From positions 50,335 to 74,784 of the forward strand of contig JBNGIO010006479.1 of the NCBI GenBank assembly GCA_049999805.1: DNA of 24,450 bases, in the 5' to 3' direction. A program made the translations under genes and the position numbers. How positions within the stretch are numbered: position 1 is the first letter of the stretch; every line of letters begins with the position of its first letter. Origin of the DNA: Folioceros fuciformis. Lineage: Eukaryota; Anthocerotophyta; Anthocerotopsida; Anthocerotales. Below, one piece after another: positions 17,440 through 24,450 of this stretch. The notes below the pieces were generated by a model, which saw nothing but the letters and a program-made list of their open reading frames with translations, made no database searches and had not been told where the DNA came from.

Positions 17440-17855
17440 TGTTAAGATAGTCCCCGTAGGATTATGTTTATATAACGAGCGATCATGGTTAGTGTGGAGT
17501 GATTTCTTGCACCCAAGAACCACCAAACGGCCACACATCCCCTTATTATCGTTGCAGTACTATGATTCGCTCCCAAGGGAGTGAACTAGTGTCAAGGTTT
17601 TCTACAACCTTCCCACACTGCCCTAATCTAACCCTATTTATCAGCCGGCTCCTAGCCCTAGCCTCACTACAGCAAAAAAGATCAGAATCCTTAGCCCTGT
17701 CTTCAACGCCAACCACAACTCCAGCTGAATGAGAACTCCAGCATCATCTTTAGCTCCCACTTACAGCTCCAAGTATCAGCCACCTCAGCAATTGAGAGGA
17801 GGTCCCAGCCCTAGCCTTGGCCTCCACTCTCAGCCCTAAATGCTAGCCACCTCAG
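17440..17855 (+). repeat. Candidate 3' LTR (and flank) of element 1
   Basis: The sequence starts TGTTAAGATAGTCCCCGTAG right after the polypurine tract, and TTTATATAACGAG at 17467-17479 could be the LTR TATA box. No second copy is found upstream of element 1, so the LTR end cannot be fixed. I give the interval up to the boundary of element 2, and part of it may be ordinary flanking DNA. CTCAG at 17851-17855 would be the target duplication of element 2. Confidence 0.5.
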
Positions 17856-18106
17856 TATCGCATTATGGCAACATAGGAGATAGGCAAAAAACTAGAGATC
17901 ATACGCATGCTAGCAGAAAGACAAGATTAAATTAGCTCACACGAGCAGCGCGATACATAAGGGTCAGCGGACACATCCAGGTCTAGGGACGTGTCCCTTG
18001 ACTCAACCGTCATTACCCGGCAGCGGTTGGTCCTGGTGGCGGTTAGGTTTAGGTTATGATATGCGGCTACTTAATGCCTAAGGCCCAAACACTTAGGCCC
18101 TCGACA
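17856..18106 (-). repeat. 3' LTR of element 2 (about 251 bp)
   Basis: On the minus strand it starts TGTCGAGGGCCTAAG directly after the polypurine tract and ends CCATAATGCGATA. The start TGTCG and end CGATA are imperfect inverted repeats (CGACA expected). The end is repeated at 24380-24403 next to the primer-binding site, which supports both borders. Confidence 0.75.
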
Positions 18107-18115
18107 CTCCCTCTT
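18107..18115 (-). other. Polypurine tract of element 2
   Basis: The minus strand reads AAGAGGGAG immediately before the TGTCGAG start of the 3' LTR. The roughly 500 bp between here and the RNase H stop at 18618 show no coding signal and form the 3' untranslated part of the element. Confidence 0.72.
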
Positions 18116-18617
18116 AGACGCATGTTTTCTAACCTAATTTCGCACCGACTTTGATTACTACCTACGACGGCTTGCACGCGATGTTGCTCTCGTTCTGTGG
18201 TGGCTGGAAGCCGACTGCCGTTGGCCCTCCAGACTAGTATCGAGACCAGGACACGTCTGAGCTGATGCTGAAGGTGAGCTCGTTCACATTACTGTGAGTG
18301 GTTCTCCTTTCTCCATTGTCTGGAATGTTAGCAAGATCCGCTTCTGTGGCTTGATACAAAGTGCCTGTAATTTGCAGTTACGGAATTGCAGGTCTTCCAG
18401 ATGGCAGGGTACTTGCGGGAATGCACCTACATGACTTTTGACAGCGACTTTGGGTGTGAATGCTCTCTGTGGAAACCCGACTCTAGACCTATCACCTTAA
18501 TGAATTGGTCAGAATCAGACTATGACACGGACTGACCTAACTTGGCTTTAGAGCATGTGCCAGGAGCGGTGTGGTGTCTATCATCCCTAGGCTCTGGACA
18601 TGAGACTCATGCCGTTC

Positions 18618-20552
18618 TCAGCTTAATGGTTTTGTAAGCAGGTTTGGATAATTTGCATCTGTGGGCACGTAGATAAGTGCAACCTCTCTACGTGTAACAG
18701 ACTGTCTAACATAATGAAGATGCAGATCTATGTGCTTTGTACGTGCGTGGTAAACAGGATTACTGGCCAGAAGTAGTGCCGACTGGTTGTCGCAGTACAC
18801 TGGCATTGGTTCAGTCTGATCTTGAGAAATATCAGCCAGGAGCCTGCGATTGGCGACAACCTCCTTGCAGCTCTCTGCAGCTGCTCCGTACTCAGCTTCT
18901 GTTGTGGAGGTGCTGACGAAGGTCTGCTTCTTCGACTGCCAGGAAACTGCCACTCCAGCAAGAGTGAAACAGTAAGCAGACACTGACCTTCGTGTGTTTG
19001 GATCACCTCCCCAGTCAGCATCTGTGTAGCCTTGCAGAAACAGAGTCTTGACTATTGGATCTTTGCGATATCAAAGTCCATAGTTTCTGGTACCCTTAAG
19101 ATACCTCATGACTCGTTTTCCTGCTGTCCAGTGAGTGCTGCTAGGGTCTTCAACAAACTGAGCAAGGATGCCGCAGGGTTGGCTCAGGTCGAACCTCGTT
19201 TTGGTTGACATGTACACGGCAAACCCCACAAATTTTCTGTAGGGAACTGCCAGCATGGTGGCTCTCTCTTCCTCAGTTTTGGGATAGTCCAGGTTGGACA
19301 GTCGAGTCCCAGTGGCCATTGGTGTATTGACTGGCTTTGCATCTTCCATGTTGAATGTTCTGAGCATCAAGTCTACATAGTGTGCTTGATGCAGTAGCAC
19401 ACATTGTTCCTCTAGAACTAACAGCACTTGCACTCCCAAGAAGAATCGGATGACTCCAAGATCTGTCATTTCAAAGTGTTTGCGCAGCAGACTTTTGACC
19501 TTTGGCAGCAGAGTTCCAGGGCTATTGCTTATCAGCAGAGCATCATCAACATAGAGTGCTATGATGACGAACATCTCCCCATCAGTGCAAAGGTAAACGT
19601 TTGAGTCTGCATCACTTTCTTTGAATCCTAACGACTTGAGGAATGTGCTAAACTTCTGGAACCATGCCCTTGGGGCCTGCTTAAGGCCGTATATCGTCTT
19701 TATGAGCTTGCAGACATAGCTAGGGTGTTTCTTATCTACATGACCCTCAGGTTGCTGCATATACACGTCCTCCTCTAATTCCCCGTGCAGGAAGGCTGTC
19801 TTTACGTCCATATGATGGACTGTGAGATCATTTTGAGCTACGAATGCTGGGAGGACACGGACTGAGGTAAACCTAACAACTGGCGAGAATGTATCATGGT
19901 AATCTAGGCCTGGTCTTTGTGTAAAACCACGAGCCACTAACTTGGCCTTGTACCTTGCAGTTGAGCCATCAGGGTTGAGCTTGGTCTTAAAGACCCATTT
20001 GCAGGTAACCGCCTTTCTCCCTGGTGGCAGTGGTTCAAGCTTCCAGGTGCCATTTTGGATCAGGCTATCATATTCGGATTTAATGGCGGCCTTCTAGTCA
20101 GCTCCATGTGGGCCAGTCAAGGCTTCGATCATGGTAAGTGGATCCCCAGCCTGTTCAACAGCAGATAATGCCTCAGCAAGCAGAGCTTGGGCTCCCTCTC
20201 CAATAGTCGGACCCTCATTCTCACCAGCTCCCTCTGCAGGTTCATTATCTCCAGCACCAGCACCAGCTCCCTCTGCCTCCCCCTCAACATGAACAGTGCC
20301 GAACTGAAAGGTTGGATCAGGGACCTGTGCTCCACGACGTGCTCCACGACGAGAAGGCCGCAAAGTGTTGCTGGGAGGACTGTACGGAGGTACAGACCAG
20401 TTGGCCCCAGATTGGTGAGCTCGTGTAGAGCGGCGAGAGGTAGTTGGAGGCTGCTGCACTAGTACAGGCGGTTCATCATCATCACTAGAAAGTGTCACGA
20501 CGTCGGGGCCATCCACAGTGTCATCATGGTCAGGTTCCGATGAAGGGTTGGA
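18618..20552 (-). pseudogene. pol: Element 2 reverse transcriptase and RNase H
   Basis: After an acidic Pro/Glu/Gly-rich linker (20516-20100) and a TAG at 20096-20094, the frame reads AAIKSEYDSLIQNGTWKLEP, then KAVTCKWVFKTKLNPDG and VARGFTQRPGLDYHDTFSPV. Next come VYMQQPEG, IYGLKQAPRAW and the catalytic YVDDALLIS (19553-19542). A TGA at 19073-19071 splits the connection region (NYGL then YRKD), where the family has Trp or Arg. RNase H follows with YTDADWGGDPN, TTEAEYGAAAE, VYCDNQSALLLASNP and HARTKHIDLHLHYV, ending LLTKPLS and TGA. Confidence 0.88.
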
Positions 20553-22936
20553 CTAAAAATGGCTGACATCGCCAGCTGGGGGCTCTTGTTCACCCGGATC
20601 TGAGGACTCGGAATCAGACTGACTTGCACTAACGGGCACAAAAGCTTCACCATCAGGCTGACCACGAGGGCTGTGAAGAGGTGAGGCACCAGGTGTGCTG
20701 CCACTATCCTCCTCACTGCCTTCTTCAGAAATTGCAGTGTCTGACCCAGTACTCACAGATTCAACTTCTGAAACATGGTGTGTAGGGATGGAGGTCCTGT
20801 TGTGACATCTTCATCGAAGACCACACTTCGAACATAGATTAACTGGTGAGTCTCAGGATTAAAAAGTTTGTAGCCTTTGATGCCCTCCGTGTACCCCACA
20901 AAGATGCACTTAGTGGCATTTGGCTGCATCTTTCTCCTTTTCTTTTTCGGGATGAAGGCATAAGCAGGGCTGCCAAAAACTCTCAAATGTGAAATCCTTG
21001 GCTTATGCCCTGTCCATCGCTCAAATGGCGTACTGCCTGGTACTGCCGTTGTTGGTGTTTGATTTTTGATGTAGACTGCAGCTGTGACTGCCTCAGCCCA
21101 ATACCCCAAGGAGAGGCCAGCCTGAGCAAGTGAGGCCTTGGCCTGCTCTTGGATGACGCCATTGTTGCGTTCAGCTACAGGGTTTTGCTGGGAGGTGTAG
21201 GAGACAGTCAACTGTCGAAGTATCCCAAGCTCCTTGTAGAGCTGTTTGAAGGCATTGGACCCGTACTCACCCCCACCATCTGTGCGAAGTGTTTTGAGTA
21301 GGTGTGAAGTCTGATGCTGTGTAGTTGCAAGGTAATCCTTGAAGGACTCTAATGTCTGAGACTTCTTAGCCAAACAGTAGACAACTGTAAACCTGCTCCA
21401 GTCGTCTATAAAAGAAAGGAAATATTTTGCTCTTCCAAAAGACAACTTGGACATGGGTCCACACAAGTCAGAATGTACTAACTGTTAAGCATGATTAATG
21501 TTGATATTAATTAGTGCTAATCCAGCTTATTGAGTTTGTACTAATTAGTGGTAAGAGTGATTAAGGTTATGATTAATATATATATATATATATATAGCTT
21601 ATTAGACTTTGCTATGTTAGGCAAAAGAAGTATTGTAGGGTTTGGTTGGGGTCATTTATCCCATATTGGGCACAAAATGAGAGTGCCACCCATAGGTCCA
21701 TAAAAGAAGGGATGAACCCACTTAGTATATGCAGTCTAACTCCCTCTTCACTTGTATTGTGTTGTTTTTGTAATTCTCCTTTTTATTTGAGTTTAAGAGC
21801 CTTGTTATAGTGCTCTTAGTTTTGGGATTCTGCATCTTGCTTCAACTAACTTGTTTTAACCTCCTTTGAGCATGGCGGGGGTGACATCTCAACACTAACT
21901 CCAGCAAAACCTTAGCTCTTGTATGGTTTTTGTCTAAGTGAGGTGACTTGTGATGCTTGCCATAAATGTAGGGCTCACAAAACAACTTGGGTTGAGGCTG
22001 AAGCTTGAGGGGTTCTCTGTACAGGTTTCCCTCAACAGCCTCCTTCATCCTACGCACATTGATATGGCCAAGTCTGTGATGCCATAGCCTGAATTGAGCA
22101 GAGTGATCAGCTTGTGTAAGGTGAGCAGCTCGATAGATCCTGGACGGTGTGCATTCCAACTTGTACAAATCATTGGAGGGATATGCTCTAGCCAGGATTG
22201 TTCCATCTTGTTCAATATGGCATTCATCAGGCTCCGACTCAAACAGCACCCGAACCCTTGGTAAGGTCACCTTCAATTTTGTGACAGATACTAGGTTCTT
22301 TACCATGCTAGGAACATGTAGAACATCAGCCAATGTGATTTCATGTCTAGATGGCAGACTTAGTGGGACTGAACTTGTCCCTAATATGGGTAGTTCACGG
22401 TTATCTCCCACCCGGATTGTCTGATCATTCAAAACAGGTTTGTACTCTGTAAATGCCTCATGTTGATTGCAGACGTGATGGGATGCCCCCGAGTCCATGA
22501 ACCAACATTTACGATCCTCGTTTGAAGATACTAGGCAGGTAGCAAGAATGGTGCCTGTTTTCTTAATGGCAGCTGTATGAGTCTCAGCACTGGAGGATCC
22601 GTCCCGTTTGGGCTCCCCTGTAGCCTTTTTCCGACATTCTTTCTCGAAGTGCCCCGGAATCTTGCACCAGTTGCAAGCTCCCTTCTTCTTGGAGCTGTAG
22701 GGTTTTGACTCTGAGGTACGTCTTCCCCCTTGCGTGCTATTTGACGAGCAGGGTCCTTTTCCTTTAGATGAATACAGCACCTTGCTTGAGTTGCCTGCAC
22801 CATCATGCCTACCATGTCTAGTTGCTTCTTCTTCTAGCAGTGCACCGATGACCTTTGTCAGGTTACCTCCACCAGCAGCCCGCATATTGTTATTCAGTGA
22901 GGAGACAAATGTACGGTAGCTGGAAGGTAGTGACAT
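20553..22936 (-). pseudogene. pol: Element 2 gag tail, protease and integrase (split by a solo LTR)
   Basis: The frame begins with the Gag capsid tail (LPSSYRTFVSSLNNNMRA), followed by the CCHC knuckle CNWCKIPGHFEKEC (about 22675-22634) and the protease motif CWFMDSGASHHVCN (near 22495). In the integrase zinc finger LWHHRLGHIN is normal, but the first of the paired cysteine sites reads CEPYIYGK, Tyr replacing the second Cys (21968-21970). The solo LTR breaks the frame just after KVLLELV. On the far side the core resumes with CGPMSKLSFGRAKYF, FIDDWSRFTVVYCLAKKS, LRTDGGGEYGS and the Glu of PVAERNN. The inserted length plus target duplication (417 bp) is divisible by three. A 1-nt frame change follows near 20760-20790. 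Confidence 0.87.
21483..21894 (+). mobile_element. Solo LTR (412 bp) nested in element 2
   Basis: The insertion begins TGTTAAGCATGATTAATG and ends GACATCTCAACA, with TG...CA termini and short TGTT/AACA inverted ends. It is flanked on both sides by CTAAC (21478-21482 and 21895-21899), a perfect 5-bp target duplication. Removing it and one CTAAC restores continuity of the integrase reading frame between LLELV and the HSD region. The interior has a (TA)n run near 21576-21594 and CCATAAAAG near 21697, a possible TATA box. Orientation is inferred from that. No coding sequence is present, so it arose by recombination between the LTRs of a full element. Confidence 0.9.
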
Positions 22937-22954
22937 AAGAAGAGTTGTTGCAGC

Positions 22955-23626
22955 CTAGGTTTCGTCCAGCTTAGTGCCACATGCAGCAAGATGAGCTCGA
23001 AGTGCTCGGAACTTATTGAGGTGAGCCTCAATTGGCTCACTTTCCTTCATTTTGAGGTGCCAAAAGGCTCGTGTAGAGTTAACCATGGATGCAGAGTTCT
23101 TTGTCTGGAACGTCTGATCAAAGGTGGACCACATCTCAGCAGCTGTGTCCAGTCCTTGCACATGGTGCAACATATTTTTGTCAAGTCCTGCTACAAGGAT
23201 GCTCCGTGCTCGGCAGTCACCCTTGACCCAGGCCTCAATGTCCGCTGGTGGGGAACCTACTGGTGGCTTCACGTTCGTTCCCAAGACTATGTCCAGAAGA
23301 TCCTACTCCTCTAAGATGGTACGTAGACAGATTGTCCAGATCTCATACTCGCTCCCATTGAAGCGATCTCTATCCTTGAAGTCTACTTTGAAGTGTGTGA
23401 CACTTGTGTGTACAGGTGCTTGTGGTTGCGGACCACCACCACCGCCACCACTCCCTCCTCCCCCTCCTCCCCCCCCCCCGCCACCAGCTCCAGACATGCT
23501 TGGTCTTGCCTGAATCTTGGGTGTTGTCGGCAAGGGAATTCTGAGAAGCCTTGGTCTTTGTGGAGGTGTTTGGGGTCTGGATGAGGATGTTGACCCTCCT
23601 TCAGACGAGGATGGACTGGTGACCAT
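22955..23626 (-). pseudogene. gag: Element 2 gag N-terminal part
   Basis: The probable start is the ATG at 23626-23624 (MVTSPSSSEGGSTSSS). A Ser/Pro/Arg-rich leader and a polyglycine run (about 23435-23490) precede the UBN2-type capsid: FKDRDRFNGSEYEIWTICLR, then a TAG at 23305-23303, then GSPPADIEAWVKGDCRAR, LVAGLDKNMLHHVQGLDTAA, MWSTFDQTFQTKN and MKESEPIEAHLNKFRALRAH. A second TAG is at 22957-22955. At both stops a CAG codon would keep the protein continuous with the downstream frame. Confidence 0.83.
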
Positions 23627-23646
23627 AACCCATATGCATCTACTGG

Positions 23647-24225
23647 TCAAAATGTGACCCCATTCTCAGATGCAGGGGGTTCTGTTCTTCGTGGGCATAG
23701 GTTGAGAGAAGTGAGTGCAACAGCAAGGTCACGTACTTCTCTATCCAGCAAATCTAACTTGCAAGAGATTCGAACAAGAAGGTTGGTCGTATCTCTACCT
23801 CTATCTGTAGATATGCTTTCAGACCTATGCTGCAGTCTTGTATGAATTCTAGCCTGCCAATTTAGTGATTGCAGTTCTGCCAGCAATCGTGAATGAACGT
23901 GCCTAGTGTAATTCCGTGATCTGTGTGTATGTCTAGGACGACCTGCAGTGGGCAGGTTTGGGAAATGCGAGCTAATGTGATAGGAACCAGGCCCTTGATG
24001 GCTGTGATTGAGCGCACGATACAGATGGCTGCAGGCAACACCCGTATCCACTGCACACCGCCTGGGCTTGGCGCACCAATTAGGAAGTTTTCCACAAATT
24101 TTCCTCCAGCAAGAATTCCAGTTCGCAGCTGCCGATTGTAGTGCCCGGGATTGGACTGACTGGAACTCTGATTGCTTCCAGGCACGCTGATTCTGGCGTT
24201 GGGATCTTCGATCGCGTCGAGGCAT
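23647..24225 (-). CDS. Leader ORF of element 2, upstream of gag (192 codons, unknown)
   Basis: I do not recognise it. The ATG at 24225 follows the primer-binding site by about 140 bases and opens a stop-free frame ending TGA 23649-23647, a few bases before the gag frame begins. The N-terminus is very basic (MPRRDRRSQRQNQRAWKQ). The middle is rich in His, Arg and Ser. Near the C-terminus LLVRISCKLDLLDREVRDLA forms regular hydrophobic heptads, suggesting a coiled coil. It has no internal stop, although gag and pol of the same element have five. It could be an extra element protein, a displaced Gag N-terminus in another frame, or a chance ORF. Confidence 0.4.
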   Translation of the reverse strand: MPRRDRRSQRQNQRAWKQSEFQSVQSRALQSAAANWNSCWRKICGKLPNWCAKPRRCAVDTGVACSHLYRALNHSHQGPGSYHISSHFPNLPTAGRPRHTHRSRNYTRHVHSRLLAELQSLNWQARIHTRLQHRSESISTDRGRDTTNLLVRISCKLDLLDREVRDLAVALTSLNLCPRRTEPPASENGVTF

Positions 24226-24367
24226 GATGCAGGCCTCGAGAGGCGCTGCGATCTCTCCTAGATGCTAATGTCTTGACCTGCTCTTCTAAGATGAATGCTC
24301 ACGAGATTGTGCATTCTCCAAGAATCCATTCTCAAGCAAGATGCAGGCCAAGAAAAAGCGATTAATG

Positions 24368-24379
24368 GCTCTGATACCA
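24368..24379 (-). other. Primer-binding site of element 2 (initiator tRNA-Met)
   Basis: The minus strand reads TGGTATCAGAGC right after the LTR end ...GCGATA. This is the standard copia primer site complementary to the 3' end of plant initiator methionine tRNA (…GCTCTGATACCA). It fixes both the strand of the element and the LTR border at 24380. Confidence 0.9.
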
Positions 24380-24403
24380 TATCGCATTATGGCAACATAG
24401 GAG
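24380..24403 (-). repeat. 3' end of the 5' LTR of element 2 (truncated)
   Basis: These 24 bases are identical to the end of the 3' LTR at 17856-17879 (TATCGCATTATGGCAACATA then GGAG on the plus strand). Beyond 24403 the two sequences differ completely, so the 5' LTR is interrupted here. Confidence 0.8.
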
Positions 24404-24450
24404 TGTGAACCTCCAAAGTTTGGGGTAGTAGTTTGTTTTGGTTGAAAAAG
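24404..24450 (+). mobile_element. Start of a further insertion inside the 5' LTR of element 2 (runs off the window)
   Basis: At 24404 the LTR sequence stops matching its partner and continues TGTGAACCTCCAAAGTTTGG. The TG start and abrupt break suggest another LTR retrotransposon, with AGGAG (24399-24403) as the left target duplication. Only 47 bases are visible, so the identity is unknown. Confidence 0.45.

Larger units (their letters stand above)
12733..17855 (+). mobile_element. Ty1/copia retrotransposon, element 1 (decayed; 5' LTR not found)
   Basis: Domain order gag, protease, integrase, reverse transcriptase, RNase H identifies a Ty1/copia element on the plus strand. From 13097 to 17245 a single frame runs through all the enzymes with no frameshift, broken only by TAG at 13688, 14588, 14678, 15443, 15590, 16112, 16271 and 16964 and by TGA at 16121 and 16136. 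A polypurine tract and a candidate 3' LTR follow. The gag N-terminal half is partly deleted, and no 5' LTR or primer-binding site is recognisable. The right boundary is given as the edge of element 2 and is uncertain. Confidence 0.85.
17856..24450 (-). mobile_element. Ty1/copia retrotransposon, element 2 (minus strand, runs off the window)
   Basis: Read on the minus strand the order is 5' LTR end (24403-24380), primer-binding site, leader ORF, gag, protease, integrase, reverse transcriptase, RNase H, polypurine tract and 3' LTR (18106-17856). The last 24 bases of the 3' LTR (17856-17879) are identical to those before the primer-binding site (24380-24403), which pairs the two LTR ends. Internal damage: TAG at 23305-23303, 22957-22955, 20555-20553 and 20096-20094, TGA at 19073-19071, a 1-nt frame change near 20760-20790, and a solo LTR insertion at 21483-21894. 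Confidence 0.88.

Noticed and set aside
23441-23495. Proline-rich plus-strand ORF and GGC/CCT run as a structural gene or microsatellite of interest
   Set aside because: It is the antisense of a polyglycine tract in the Gag leader of element 2, ordinary low complexity.
1-24450. CRISPR arrays, bacterial operons, rRNA or tRNA genes
   Set aside because: No regularly spaced repeats, no bacterial gene organisation and no recognisable RNA gene were seen. The tRNA-like signal at 24368-24379 is a primer-binding site only.

Overview
This window looks like nuclear DNA of a seed-free land plant. The evidence is a plastid-type starch-branching-enzyme gene with about 20 spliced exons, Ty1/copia retrotransposons primed by initiator tRNA-Met, and a mannosylglycerate synthase (GT78) gene, a family known among land plants from spikemosses and mosses. 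Most introns of the branching-enzyme gene are only about 80-115 nt with GT-AG borders, which fits a Selaginella-like lycophyte best. That assignment is an inference.

Left third (295-7780, minus strand): a broken class-3 1,4-alpha-glucan branching enzyme gene. Its exons can be followed from a plausible plastid-targeting start at 7780 to a TGA at 295-297. In the middle a block of three exons (about 605 bp) is present twice, at 4889-5493 and 2441-3182. Between the copies lies about 1.7 kb of foreign sequence: a plus-strand ORF with 14-residue helical repeats, an inverted copy of the gene's own intron 4, and a scrap of copia reverse transcriptase. A 132-bp tandem duplication, a nonsense codon, two or three frameshifts and loss of the region-III glutamate mark it as a pseudogene.

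Centre (7781-12560): the 5' end of the branching-enzyme pseudogene faces a single-exon, apparently intact mannosylglycerate synthase gene (9524-10813, plus), with a 1.7-kb spacer containing a perfect 10-bp hairpin. The two genes are divergent. The synthase would make the compatible solute mannosylglycerate from GDP-mannose and D-glycerate. Sequence to about 12.6 kb is non-coding as far as I can see, with one diverged 52-bp tandem repeat.

Right half (12.7-24.45 kb): two decayed Ty1/copia elements in tail-to-tail orientation. Element 1 (plus, 12733 to about 17855) keeps one reading frame for 4.1 kb, broken only by eight TAG and two TGA codons, and has lost both integrase aspartates. Element 2 (minus, 17856 to the window edge) has its 3' LTR, polypurine tract, primer-binding site, an extra 192-codon leader ORF, gag and pol. 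It is interrupted by a 412-bp solo LTR with a perfect 5-bp target duplication, and its 5' LTR is cut by a further insertion at 24404. In both elements and in the branching-enzyme pseudogene, nearly every internal stop is a TAG where glutamine (CAG) would fit. This looks like deamination of methylated cytosines at CHG and CG sites rather than random decay.
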